A DNA stretch of 64,000 nt from Acanthosepion pharaonis (taxonomy: Eukaryota; Mollusca; Cephalopoda; Sepiida; Sepiidae), in NCBI GenBank assembly GCA_903632075.3, contig CAHIKZ030001819.1:291001-355000 (forward strand). Direction: 5' to 3'. Each line of letters begins with the position of its first letter. Positions within the stretch are counted from its first letter, which is position 1. Of this stretch, positions 11,757-22,300 are shown piece after piece. The notes below the pieces were generated by a model. The model saw nothing but the letters and a program-made list of their open reading frames with translations. It did not search any database and was not told the DNA's origin. Position numbers and translations under genes: made by a program.

Positions 11757-12122
11757 ATAAATAAAAAGAAAGAACAGTAAGATATAAAATCCGGTGTTCT
11801 TATAGATATTTTTATTTTTACAAAATAGTGCTCAATGTAAATTTACAGAGCATTAATATTATGAATTAATTGATTTAAAATATGGTTATTTTCGCTACAC
11901 AGTTCCAACCATGTTTCAAAAATAGAAGCTAAAAACCCCTAATTTAAATTTGCAATTAAATTAAAAGCATTAGTTCCATTTCATCTTCAAGAAAAATTCG
12001 CTTGAAGATGAAATGGAACTAATGCTTTTAATTTAATTGCAAAATTAAATTAGGGTTTTAGTTTCTATTTTGAAACATGGTTGGAACTGTGTAGCGAAAA
12101 TAACCATATTTTAAATCAATTA

Positions 12123-12160
<38 letters not shown>
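11757..12160. repeat. Foldback element with 125 bp inverted arms
   Basis: Arms 11864-11991 and 12001-12125 are near-perfect reverse complements around a nine-base loop, flanked by (AT)n. A related copy at 37498-37668 keeps the left flank (AATAAAAAGAAAGAACAGTA) but only one arm. No protein is encoded. Confidence 0.85.
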
Positions 12161-12161
<1 letters not shown>

Positions 12162-12179
12162 CGATGAAACCCAAGCAAA

Positions 12180-12470
12180 TTATCCCATATAGATGCCCGT
12201 TTTGTTCTCGGGGTAAAAAAATTCCCTGTACTTGTCAATGCAAATGCATTTGTTAAAAACTGTTTCTTTTTTTAATTTAAACAATTTTTTTTTTTTTAAA
12301 ACAAATGTATTTGTATTGACAAGGCTGGTATGGTTTTCGGGCACTTTCCAATGGTGTCGCACGCTGGGATCACCCCCTTCCCTCCAGACAGATAACATCA
12401 GGAAGTCTCCTACCTGACAAGTCAACCGTGGTGAGATTTGAACCCGGGTCTCATCCATCTATACATCCAT
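12180..12470 (-). repeat. tRNA-like SINE fragment with inner A/T stem
   Basis: The minus strand has a B-box-like CGGGTTCAAATCTCACC at 12424-12440, typical of tRNA-derived SINEs, followed by about 230 bases of unidentified tail. Within the tail, 12235-12255 and 12300-12322 are inverted repeats (GTATTTGTATTGACAAG-like). No A box is clear. Confidence 0.45.
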
Positions 12471-12559
12471 ACATACATACAATCATTGTATTGTTTTAAA
12501 TAAGCTATATTTATGGAAGAAGACGAAAATAAATAAACTGTTTAAAAATGAACATTGCT

Positions 12560-12800
12560 TACTAAAAATGGGTGTGTCTTTATCTCTGAGATGAGGTATT
12601 ACGATTACTTACATTATTTACATTATTCGGACGGTTATCCTCATCTCCATTACCATATTCATAAAGTTTCGGCCGTTGTACGCCCCAACCTTCGTTAGGT
12701 GATTGAAATTTTGAACCGAACCCTTTATTTCGTCCACCGGGGTAGATTGTTCTAGTTCCATGTGCCAAGCCTCTTCTGGATGTCTCGGTTATTTGCCTTT
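12560..12800 (-). repeat. Repeat with conserved short open frame (MAHGTR type)
   Basis: The minus strand reads MAHGTRTIYPGGRNKGF, then SKFQSPNEG, then VQRPKL (start at 12768). The copy at 27138 on the plus strand reads MARGTRTVYPSDRNKGF, SKFQPPEEG, VQRPKR. A third partial copy lies at 41585-41680. The protein-level match across diverged DNA hints at a former coding region, perhaps the 5' part of a LINE, but no known domain was recognised. It includes the palindromic CAACGGCCGAAAC motif. Confidence 0.55.
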
Positions 12801-12835
12801 AACTCAACTCTCTAAGTTTTTGGTTCACCATTGCT

Positions 12836-12900
12836 ATAGCGTGGTATTGAACTCACAACACTTTGGGTCTAGTCACTGGATCTAATCAATGCCTTTATCC
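12836..12900 (-). repeat. tRNA-derived SINE piece
   Basis: The minus strand reads GGATAAAGGCATTGATTAGA, then GTGAGTTCAATACCACG, an A-box region and B box shared with 27010-27100. Truncated on both sides. Confidence 0.5.
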
Positions 12901-12984
12901 AGAAAATATTTTTAGATTGTTTGGTTTGGTTTGTTTTGTTTTACAGCATATCAACCTCAATGGTTTATTTAATGCCAACAAGAT

Positions 12985-13245
12985 TTTTATTGCTGGTAAT
13001 ATTTTTTAATTTTTTCTTCAAAAATATATTGTTGGTAATATTTTTTTTAAAAATATATTGTTGGTAATGTTTTTTTCAAAAATGTATTACTGGTAATATT
13101 TTTTCAAAAATATATTGCTGGTAATATTTTTTCTTCAAAAATTTGTTGCTGGTAATATTTTTTTTCCGCAAAAATGTATTGCTGGTAATAATGTATTGCT
13201 AGTAATAATTTTTCCTTCAAAAAAATTATTGCTGATATTAAAACT
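12985..13245. repeat. Minisatellite, ~35-40 bp unit
   Basis: The unit GCTGGTAATATTTTTT plus TTCAAAAATATATT recurs about seven times with length variation in the T-run. No coding capacity. Confidence 0.8.
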
Positions 13246-13269
13246 ATTTTTTACACTTTCATAGTAATT

Positions 13270-13489
13270 TGACCCCAGTTTACCCATAGCCGGGACCCTA
13301 TCAAGTGCTACCACTCTGGGTCAGGGTGGACCTGGGAACACTAGCAATTAAGAGGTGGTTTCACGCTCCTCAAAATCTGATCAGAGACCTTGCTGTTTAT
13401 CGTCTTACCCAGGACGGTTTTTAGATTGTAAGAGTTTTTCTGAGATAATAGCGGTTTAGTCATACAAGTCTTACTAATTAACCCATACG
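13270..13489 (-). repeat. Putative tail of the chimeric SINE
   Basis: Moderate-composition sequence directly 3' (minus strand) of the tRNA-like unit at 13555-13640. Whether it belongs to the SINE or is separate cannot be decided from two copies; the second copy at 22003-22290 has a different tail beyond the shared ATGAATCCA. Confidence 0.35.
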
Positions 13490-13735
13490 TGGATGGAGAA
13501 AAGGTGGATTCATACCTTTCCCAAGTATATTTGCGCTTAAGTGAATATAGCGAAGACAACTGGAAGTGGAACTCGGCTCTCCTATTAAAAATTCTCAGCC
13601 ATTATTCATTACACCACCCGCGCATACAATCTTACAGTATCTGGTATTCCAAAGCGGTCACCCACCTATCTACTGATCAAGCTCAAAGTTGCTTAACTTC
13701 AGTGATTGTACAGGAACCGGCATTTCAACGTGAAA
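13490..13735 (-). repeat. Chimeric 5S rRNA-tRNA derived SINE
   Basis: On the minus strand 13735-13632 aligns along most of 5S rRNA: CACTGAAGTTAAGCA, then GGTGGGTGACCGC, then GGAATACCAGATACTGTA match CTCGGAAGCTAAGCA, GGATGGGAGACCGC and GGAATACCGGGTGCTGTA. It runs straight into a tRNA-like unit with an A-box-like TAATGGCTGAGAA and B-box-like GAGCCGAGTTCCACTTCC (to about 13555), then a body ending ATGAATCCA. This order (5S head, tRNA unit, body) is the plan described for AmnSINE1/Deu-type SINEs; whether it is the same family is inference. Diverged and probably inactive. Confidence 0.75.
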
Positions 13736-14055
13736 GCGTAAGCCACATTTTAAATATAATCTCACAATTGGGGCAAAGATTTTCTTTACCAAGAAAATCG
13801 AATTTTGATATTTTTTAATGTCGCATGCCAGTGTTCAAACATGTTTTCTATATATATTGAACTATTTCTATTTTTTTTTTCACTGTAGTCTCTTAGCTAG
13901 ACCTCAAGTTTCTAAATTCGGTACCAAATTAACCTGCCATTTCCACTAGTGAAAAATTTTACGGCATGTTCTTGGTAAAAGATTGCTATTAATTTTTATT
14001 TTGCTTATCGATGATATACACTGAAAAGACAAAAATACAATATGCGCTTACTTCT
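13736..14055. other. Noncoding spacer
   Basis: A/T-rich, no gene or recognised repeat seen. Confidence 0.5.
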
Positions 14056-14059
14056 TTTT

Positions 14060-14555
14060 CTATGTTCCGACTCCCTTCAAGATGTATGCGATCATGTCTT
14101 GTCACAATTTTCTGTCTTTTGTAGCTCTTGATAACTTTTATAACACTGTTCCGCCATTTATTTGCTCAAGCTCGCCAGATACGTTGTGCATTGCTTTCCT
14201 CTCCCTCTTGCCATCAATCTGTCCTGTGAGTATCAAATTTTCCAAGCCCTCTTTCCTCTTATGTGCCCAGAAATTGTAACCGGTTCTTCCTGATGTTAAG
14301 CATGAGTGTCTTTTTGCAACTGTCTCGAGAACTTTGTCGTTGCTCACATGTTTGGTTCATGGTATTCTCAGAATCCTTCTGTAGAACCACATTTCTATTG
14401 CTTCAAGTTTCTTCGTCTGTGAGGAGATTTTCCAGCATTCATTGTCATATAGGAGAACCGATATTATGTAACAGTTCAGTTCTCTTTTCTTTGTTTCTAA
14501 CGATATTTTCCTGCTTGTTACTTTGCTCAGCTTCTGGAAGGCATCTTTGATGTAA
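14060..14555 (-). pseudogene. RTE-type LINE fragment, 3' part of ORF
   Basis: On the minus strand, broken frames read GLENLILTGQIDGKRER and neighbouring text found at the C-terminus of many invertebrate RTE-like reverse transcriptases. It matches 59690-60190 along its length at DNA level (CTTCTGTAGAACCACAT, CCTGATGTTAAG). Several frameshifts; no intact frame. Confidence 0.75.
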
Positions 14556-14605
14556 GCACTGCAACACTATTCTCGGGGAACCCTAGTTGAGAAACGCTGC
14601 TCTAG
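14556..14605. mobile_element. hAT-like terminal inverted repeat, isolated end
   Basis: Contains GGGGAACCCTAGTTGAGAAA followed by CGCTG, whose reverse complement CAGCGTTTCTCAAC is a common hAT end and resembles both ends of 29312-30530. No partner end was found nearby. Confidence 0.5.
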
Positions 14606-15227
14606 TGTCTTGAAGCAGTCATCTAAAGATTAAACATAAAAAAGGTTTAATGATGGTTTGTACGCTTTATTGCAAAAAAAGATTTATAGTTTACAAAAAA
14701 AAAAAAATTTTTTTTGCACGATTTAATTGCAAAAAAGTTTAAATGTTATTTCTCTAAGTCAAGTGAGTTAAATTTTAAATTCTCCCTTTTCAATAAAGGG
14801 AATAATGTTAATAATATTTTTCTCAATATATTGTATTGTGTTATAGTTAATTTAACTATATATATTATATGCTGCTTTCTGTGTCTGCTCTTGAAATGTT
14901 TTACAATTTGTAAAAAAAAAAATATTAGTAATTTAATTTAACTTCTCGTCGGAGGGGGTTTATTAAAATTAATTCCCTTTGACCATTAATTTTGCTGTCG
15001 TTCTAAAAAAGTTAGAAACATACTTCTTGTTTTTTATTATTAATCCTGTTCTCCCCCTTCCTTTTTTTCCTTAATGGAAAGTTGGCGCCTATTTGACTGA
15101 CCAACCTAAACTTAAATTTTTCTCGTTCTGTGCACCACTTTTCTAGTTGGAAGTTGGTGTCGACCGCAAGTTTGGCTTGAACAATTTCGTTTTTATTGTT
15201 TTTTATGCCTGCAGGCTAATAATAATT
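14606..15227 (+). other. BEL/Pao 5' leader region, 5' LTR not recognised
   Basis: Upstream of the first BEL Met. No copy of the candidate 3' LTR (20800-21796) occurs here. TGGCGCCTATTTGACTGA at 15083 could be a tRNA primer-binding site, since such sites usually begin TGG, but no LTR end directly precedes it. Confidence 0.35.
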
Positions 15228-16540
15228 ATGGCTTCGAAGGATTTGTTCGCCAAGATTGAAGCCAAAAAGTTTCGTATTAGCAGCACTGTGGAATGGATGA
15301 AAGAAAATGGTGCTAGCTTAACTACCATCGAATCAAACATCTCTGTCATCGACAAATGGTTGTGACAGAGTTAGATGATTTGATGGATCAGTTGATTTTA
15401 AAGTCTCCCCCCGAGGAGAGGTTGAAATTGTGTAATGATGCGACACAATTTTCTTCCAACATCAGAGAACAATTACCCAAGTTAAAAAGTGGAAGCGAGA
15501 GCAGCGAGACTGTTCAATCAGCTCCTATTAGACCCTTTGGGTTAAATCTAGAATGCCACATTTTTTCAGGGTCAAATGCTTCTGATATTTTTGAATTCAG
15601 GACCTTCCTCGGACGGTTTGAATTTTGTGCATCTAACTTAGGAAAGGCAGACAGGATGCTTCTGTTGAAATCCAAGTTGGGAGGGCAGGATATGACCCCA
15701 GAAAATTATGACCTAGCTTTGTCTAGTTTAAAAGATAAATACTTAAATCCGTCGTTGATTAAAAACCGAATATTTGAGGAAATTATTCCTCCTTCTGAAC
15801 GGATAACTCGTTTTAAGGAATTAAAAGTTTTTCTTAAACGAGCCAAACTCGATTTAACTGAGTTAGATAAGTCCTTCGGTACAGATTTTTTCGTAGATAA
15901 TTCTACATCTGGGGCCATTATGGCCCACATCTTATTCAATAAATTCTCTAACAGTGTGAGAAGGGAAGTAATGAATAAATCTAATGAGAGATTTTCCTCT
16001 CTATCTTCCATTATGTCTTTTACTTTCGACATAATTGATATCTTAATGGCGTCTCCTTTGGATGAAAAAAGGCGGGAATACTGCTCATTCAATATGGCGG
16101 CTCCTCCTTCTTCGAGAAACAAGGCCAACATGGCGGCAGGGTCTTACTCCAAGTCCGCTAATGTAAAGGGCATGAATACCTTCAAATCTCCCGCCAATAT
16201 TGGCGAAGCCTTTAAAACCTGTAAATTATGCAAGGCTACGGATCATTCTGTTAAGGAGTGTACCAAATATCAGGCCTTCGAAGATAAATTTCAGAGGGCC
16301 AAGGAACTTAATTTGTGTACCAAGTGCCTAGGTGGACACTTGGATTCGCATTGCAAAGGGATTAAGGGATTCCCTTACCCTTGCACTTTTTGTGGGCTTA
16401 AGAATCACTATTCTATTATGTGCCCTAAAAGTTCAAAATCCTGTGTTGGAAGGACTACCTTAACGGGGCAGGGAAATTGCATTTTCCCTGTTCTCGAAAT
16501 TTCTATGAGGGTAAATAAACACCCCGTTTACTTCTACTGA
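15228..16540 (+). pseudogene. BEL gag-like region with zinc knuckles
   Basis: Begins MASKDLFAKIEAKKFRISS; the frame changes at about 15356 and continues to the TGA at 16538. The middle carries the retroelement gag signature around IFSGSNASDIFEFRTFLGRF. The C-terminal third has cysteine/histidine-rich clusters (CKLCKATDHSVKEC, CTKCLGGHLDSHC, CTFCGLKNHYSIMC) that would bind element RNA. The small frameshift is the only lesion before the TGA. Confidence 0.85.
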
Positions 16541-16640
16541 CTTTTAGATACAGGCAGCCAGGGATCTTTCTTTTCACAGGCTATTTGAACCCAGTTAAAT
16601 TCCGGGGTAAAAGTTAAACCCAGATCGTTTGAGATGCCTG
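16541..16640 (+). pseudogene. BEL aspartic protease active-site region
   Basis: LLDTGSQGSF follows the TGA at 16538-16540 in the same frame; DTG is the catalytic triplet of retroviral-type proteases. A second in-frame TGA occurs at 16586-16588. No other frame reads through both. Confidence 0.75.
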
Positions 16641-18632
16641 TAAATACTATGATTGGGAGTAGTTCCTTAAACCTGCAGGAAGTTAATGTATCCCTTAAAT
16701 TAGGGTTTCAAAAACCCTTTTCATTTCCAGCCTTATTTGCTGGGGATCTGAATCTGAGATTCAATGTGGACAGGTTTGACGAGATAACCTCTAACTTAAC
16801 AAAGGAAGGTTTTCGTCTCTGTCCAGGTTATAGGGACCTAAATGGGTCTGCTATTAATGGAATCATGGGATTAGACTTGATTCAACGGATTAATAATCTC
16901 CGTGTGATCCGATGCCTAGGTGGTAGCGCTTGGAAAATCTCCAAGTATGTCATTCCCTTTGGGGAAGCAAGAACGTTTTTATCACATAATCCTGTTAAGG
17001 AAGAGTTGCCACCCTTTGATCAGGTGGTGAATTCACTCCCTCCTTGTCATTCTTATTTGATTGACAGCGTTTTGAATCCTGTCCATTCGTACGAGGATGC
17101 ACTTCAGCCTTTCTTCTGTGAATCGTCGGTTGAACGTGAGATAGAGAAATTTCTTTCTCTCGATTCCATAGGGGTCGATGAAGACAGAAAGTTGTCTTCC
17201 CTAGATGAAGAGAAGATAAATAAATTTGAGGAGTCTATCGTTCTTAAGGACGGTAGATACTATATTGATCTACCTTGGGACTACGAGAAGCTTTCTCGTG
17301 TTGAGTCCAACTATGTGCCTTCTCTGAGAATAATGCAGAGATTGGCGGAGTCCTTAAACAGGAAGGGACTGTACGATGATTATTTAAAAGTCTTCAATGA
17401 GTACGAAGACTGTGGCATAACTGAACCATTCTCTGTCCTGCCGGGGACTTACGAGAATTATATTTGGGTCTCCCATAGACCTGTCATCAAGGAAGGTCAG
17501 GGGGTAACTACAAAAATCCGCCCCGTGTTCAACTGTTCGTTGAAGAGACGTGGGGGTACCTCAATCAATGACCCCGCTTATTCTGGCGTTAATCTCACTG
17601 CTCAATTATTGGATTTATTGTTAACGTTACGAAAAAATAATTATGTTCTTTTGGGCGATTTGCGTAAAGCATTTCTACAAATTCACCTGCTTTTTTCTTA
17701 AGATGAATGACAAATTATGCACTTACAGATATAATACTATTATCTTCGGGTTTAATGCCAGCCCTTTCATCTTGAGTTTTATACTTAAATTTCATGAGAA
17801 AAAATACAAAGCTGATTTGGCCTCTCATACCATTTACAACAACTTTTATGTTGACAATTTGGTCACATCTAGCTGTGACCGTGATTCCTTACTTTACCTT
17901 TATAACACTGTACGTGGTAGGTTAAAGGAAGCAGGATTCGAACTTCGGTCCTGCAATTCCAATTGCTCGAACCTGCAAAGTAAAATGTTGAAGGACGATT
18001 CAATTACGTCCCCGCTACCCACCTTTGAAAAGGTGTTGGGTTATCTTTATTCCCCGCTTCAAGATTCAATTAAACTTATTCCCACAGCTATAGACTCCAA
18101 TGTCAATACTAAGCGTGGGGTTCTTTCCCAGATTTCCTCCGTATATGATCCATTATCTTTACTTCTTCCTGTAACTGTACAGGGGAAGATATTCATTAGT
18201 CAATTATGGAAGAATAAATTATCATGGGATCAGCAGATTCCCAAGAATTTGCTAAACTTGTGGCGAATACATGCTAAAGAATTAAATAATTTATGGGAAT
18301 TCGAGTTCCCCAGATGCGTACTCTCGGAGATCTCCCCAGTTGAGTTCATTTGCTTCTGCGATGCGTCTAAGCAGGCTTTTGGATTTACTATGTACGCTAA
18401 ACAAGGAACCCAATGTTCCTTATTATTCGCCAAAGCCAAAGTAGCTCCCATCAAGGGGAAATCACTCCCTACCCTGGAACTTATGGCCATATATCTGGCC
18501 CTTAAAGTTGTCCCTCAGCTTTTAACGGCCTTAAAGCCTATAAATATCCTTGCCCTTTACCTTGTTTCAGACGCTCAAGTAGCCCTTTCGTGGGTTTTAA
18601 ACGGCAAAGGGTCCAAAAAAATATATTTGTAG
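16634..18632 (+). pseudogene. BEL reverse transcriptase and RNase H
   Basis: Frame 1 (16634-17701) carries the connector and RT fingers (TKIRPVFNCS, LLGDLRKAFLQI). After a shift at the T-run near 17690, frame 2 (to 18632) holds the catalytic box FYVDN at 17844-17858, where most retroelements have YVDD or YMDD, and RNase H residues in FICFCDASKQAFGF, LPTLELMAIYLAL and LVSDAQVALSW. A further shift at the A-run near 18616 leads into the integrase frame. Confidence 0.88.
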
Positions 18633-20599
18633 AAAATCGAATATCTGATATTAAAAGGTCTTTGGAGGAGATTACCCTTAAAATTGGCATATCACCTAAA
18701 TTTAAATATGTTCCTTCGACGGAAAATCCGGCAGATCTGCTAACCAGAGGCCTCATCACCTCTAAGTTCGCACAACTGTTCGAATTCTGGGTATACGGCC
18801 CTGAGTGGCTTAATCAAGATAGCATCTGCTGGCCCGTATCACCCTTACCCTGTCTTAACGACAACAACAGGAAAATTATATCCTGCATGATATCTGTAGA
18901 TACGTGCCCGGTTGAAGGCAGTTTACCTTTGGAAATCTCGAAATTTTCCACATTATCTAAGGCGATCAATGTCTTAGAGAAGGTGCTAAGTTTTGTCGAC
19001 AAATTACGTCACCGAAGCACTAATACCTTTAATAGAGCCAAGATGTTGCTTTTTACCAATATGCAAAGTGAAGATTTTTCCTTTGAGTTGGATTATTTGA
19101 AACAACCTTCAAATAAGGTTATACCTCCTAGGGTATCAGCCCTAGGCCTATTCTTAGATAAAGATGGTCTGATGCGGACCAGGGGTCGCATTCAGAACTC
19201 TGATATTCTTCCTTTTGAAGTAAAATTTCCTATTCTGTTAGGAAAAAATCATCACCTGACTGAATTGGCTATTAATGAGGCTCACTTAAATTGTTGCCAT
19301 ATGGGAACCAATTCAACGCTCAGTAAGTTGAGGGTATCAGGATTTTGGGTACCCCAGGGGAGACAAGCGGTAAAAAGGATTCTCTGTAATTGTATTACAT
19401 GCAAGAGGATCAATTCGTTGCCTTGTAAAGCTCCCTCCGGGTCCCAACTGCACTCTCATCTGATAAATTTTGTCCGCCCCTTTAAACAAGTGGGTGTGGA
19501 TTTTACAAGTCACTTTTTTGTGAAACACAATGATGAAGATGTGAAAATGTATGTTTTACTATTCACGTGTATGAGTTTGCGTGCTATACATCTAGAACTG
19601 TTACCAGACATGAGCACACGTTCCTTCATACTAGCTTTTATCAGATTCACCAACTTATTTGATGTTCCTTCTCATGTATACTCTGATAACGCTAAGTCCT
19701 TTTTAGCGTCTGGCATTATATTATCAGATGTATTCGTCTCTGACGAATTTAAAGAATATTTTAAGTCCACTTCTATCAATCCCCGAACCATTTCCCTCTA
19801 TTCTGCTTGGCAAGGAGGGGCTTGGGAGAGGCTAAATAAAACTGTTAAACAGTGCCTAAGAAAATTAATGGGCAGGAGGAAGATCGACCACTTCGAATTC
19901 CTGACTACCCTCTCAGACGTACAGAAGGCCATAAATGATAGGCCACTCACGTATATATCTTCTTCAGATAGAAGTCTTGACTTTCTGACACCTAACCACT
20001 TTCTGCAAACGGGTTATCACCCCCGCTTACTAATTAATAATTACGAATCGGAGGAGTTGTGCCTCGATCCGCCCCATAGAATTAAACTAATACGTTCCCT
20101 TGAATTGAGGGACAAATTTATTGACAAATTCAAACGTATTTGGTACAACGACTATCTTTTGTCGTTAAGAGAAGTTGATGCCAATATAGGGGGCCACTGT
20201 CCCCCGAAGGTGTCTGTTGGTGAGATTGTACTTATTAAATCTCCAATCAAATCTCGCCCCTTCTGGAGTCTAGGTAAAATACTTAGATTGATTGTCGGTA
20301 GTGATAATCAAGTTCACTCTGCTGCAGTGTTAAAGGATGGGTGTGAACAAATCCACTCGTTAAAACATTTATTTCCCTTAGAACTTAAGGGTAATCCTGA
20401 AACTGCATCTACAGAATTTATGGAGGAGGGCGGCCCCTTCTTCTGCCCTACTTGTTCCGTTGCTAATGACGGATTAGCTCCCATGGTGTGCTGTGACTCA
20501 TGTGATAACTGGTATCACTTTAGCTGTGTTGGAATCAATCAGCAGGATACTGTGGGGGAGTGGTTTTGTCCGAACTGTACGGACAAAATTTCACAATAG
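18590..20599 (+). pseudogene. BEL integrase with C-terminal PHD finger
   Basis: The longest open stretch, 669 codons. It has the HHCC zinc domain (EAHLNCCHMGTN to CNCITC), the DDE catalytic core (GVDFTSHF, VYSDNAKSF, AWQGGAWERLNKTVKQC) and then a C4HC3 PHD-type finger at 20436-20590 (FFCPTC, MVCCDSCDNWYHFSC, WFCPNC). The PHD finger is in the same frame up to the final stop. It depends on the upstream frame for expression. Confidence 0.9.
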
Positions 20600-20743
20600 C
20601 AATTTATTTAACAGCAGACAAGGCCAGCATAATCAAAATTAATAATATTAATAATCAGCAGAATATTCTACAGTTAAGTCCCTAGGGACAACTTTGTTAC
20701 CTGTCACCTATTGACAGTCTTTAATTACATTATATTTATTGAA

Positions 20744-20780
20744 AAAAAAAAGAAAAAGTAATGATTAACCATTACTTTTT
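20744..20780. other. 12 bp stem hairpin upstream of the candidate 3' LTR
   Basis: GAAAAAGTAATG, six bases, CATTACTTTTTC form a perfect stem, preceded by a purine run (A/G) that could serve as the polypurine tract. Function unknown. Confidence 0.6.
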
Positions 20781-20799
20781 CCTTTCTTCCTTGGCAATG

Positions 20800-21796
20800 T
20801 GTAAGAAATTCTGCAATTTAAGCTCCTATTGGCTAATTTTGTAACGACCAATCTCATTGGTCGAATTTTGACTTGGTTTTTTCGCGGGCATTTTAGAACG
20901 GCCCGCGCCCTTTTGACTCAGTTGCGGATTAGCATTGGAAGTGTCCGGACTCACTTTGAATCTATTTGTCAGGGCTATTAGCGCCCAAGCCTAAATAATT
21001 AGGCATTGAATGTCCTTCAGCAACCAAAATGGTAATGCTTCAGATACTGTTGCGGAATATTATTGGAATTGTCCGGACTCAAGTTTGAATTTCTTTGCAC
21101 GGCCATTAAGCCCAAGACTAATAATTAGGCATTGAATGTCCTTCAGCAACCAAATGGTAATGCTTCAGAGACGACTTCATGCCCCATCTTATTTCCTTCA
21201 AGGCTGTAGAAGATCCCTTTCAGCAACCAAATGGTAATGCTTCAGAGACGACTTCATGCCCCATCTTATTTCCTTCAAGGCTGTAGAAGATCCCTTTCAG
21301 CAACCAAATGGTAATGCTTCAGAGACGACTTCATGCCCCATCTTATTTCCTTCATAATTGTAGAAGATCCCTTTCAGCAACCAAATGGTAATGCTTCAGA
21401 GACGACTTCATGTCCCAGCTTAATTCCTTCAAGGCTGTAGAATTCAGTCATTTATGGACTGTCGACAAATGTGTACATTTACACCAAGAACTTCCTGCAT
21501 GATCTCGACAATAGCCGAGTTTCAACTTCAGCAACCGAAATGGTAATGCTCCAGCAACGACCAGCTAATGACAGCTTCTCCAACCTCGTAGTGACCAATT
21601 GTGTCCTACAGAAGTAAAAGACACTACCTATCCATTGAAGAACTACCCTACTCTGTTCCCAGGGGCAAAAAAGGGCAAAATCTTTTTTTGCAAGGATACA
21701 ATAAAATTTGTTTTAAGTTTTAAGGTAGCCCTTGTTGAATTGTTTGTCTTTCTTGTCTCTGCCAAGGGTTGAACTGTGTGAGAAGAAATTCTCACA
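20800..21796 (+). repeat. Candidate BEL 3' LTR
   Basis: Starts TGTAAGAAATTCTGC and ends AGAAATTCTCACA, giving imperfect inverted TGT...ACA ends. AATAAA at about 21701, near the end, fits an LTR poly(A) signal. Length about 997 bp. It lies just downstream of the BEL stop and contains tandem repeats. Against: no matching 5' LTR in the window and no clear purine tract directly at its start. Confidence 0.5.
20921..21450. repeat. Nested tandem repeats within the candidate LTR
   Basis: Two copies of a ~120 bp unit (GTTGCGGAATATTATTGG type, to about 21160) are followed by four copies of a 77 bp unit beginning CAGCAACCAAATGGTAATGC at 21144, 21221, 21298 and 21375. The short CAGCAACC word recurs in both units and once more at 21527. 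Not CRISPR: no spacers. Confidence 0.9.
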
Positions 21797-22002
21797 GCTT
21801 ATAATGGACAAAATGATCAGGGGTACAATCAGAAATAGCGTTGTCATTTTAGTCAAGCAATAGCTCGGATCAATAGTGTTGTCATAAATTCTTTGACGGC
21901 TGTACTTGTTTAAAAATTATTTATTTATTAATTTTCAAAATAAAAAAAAACTTTTTTAGAGCATTAACTTCTAAAACTAGTACTTAAAAAAAATTATGGT
22001 CA
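21797..22002. other. Spacer downstream of BEL
   Basis: No recognised feature. Confidence 0.4.
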
Positions 22003-22300
22003 TTAGAGTCGTAGAGGTACCACATGTACTACAGCTGTAGTAGCAGGGGTGTGTCTTGAGCAAGATAGTTTGATAGATCCCAACCCATCCCAGGCAGGTT
22101 TGAATTCAGAGTTGTTCTTTCCTAGACTGGTCACCAAACAAGGCCCACTATTTCGTACCAAGTAACACATAGAAGAAATGGATTCATAATTTTCCCCGAG
22201 GTATTTGCGCGTAAATGAACTTAACAAACCCGACTGGGATTAGAACTCGGCTCTCCGATTTCTCATTCCGAGCCACTATCCTGCACCCGCGCGATACCAC
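22003..22300 (-). repeat. tRNA-derived SINE related to the chimeric SINE, without 5S head
   Basis: The minus strand reads GATAGTGGCTCGGAATGAGA and GAGCCGAGTTCTAATCCCAG, an A box and B box better preserved than at 13555-13640. The following body (ATTTGCGCGTAAATGAACTT region, ATGAATCCA) is shared with that element. It starts at the tRNA-like part; no 5S-like sequence precedes it. Confidence 0.7.

Larger units (their letters stand above)
15228..20599 (+). mobile_element. BEL/Pao LTR retrotransposon, gag-pol coding region (damaged)
   Basis: Order: gag-like N-terminus, zinc knuckles, aspartic protease, reverse transcriptase, RNase H, integrase and a C-terminal PHD finger, as in BEL/Pao pol except for the PHD. 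It is broken by a frameshift near 15356, two in-frame TGA codons (16538, 16586), a frameshift at a T-run near 17690 and another at an A-run near 18616. This copy therefore cannot make one continuous protein. Base composition is clearly less A/T-rich than its flanks, consistent with a fairly recent arrival. Confidence 0.93.

Noticed and set aside
13632..13735. Functional 5S rRNA gene
   Set aside because: Many changes from conserved 5S positions and fusion to a tRNA-like unit.
15706..16131. 141-codon open frame on the minus strand
   Set aside because: Antisense shadow of the BEL gag-like region.
21144..21450. Regular 77 bp repeats considered as CRISPR-like
   Set aside because: Units are directly abutting with no unique spacers, in animal DNA, inside a candidate LTR.
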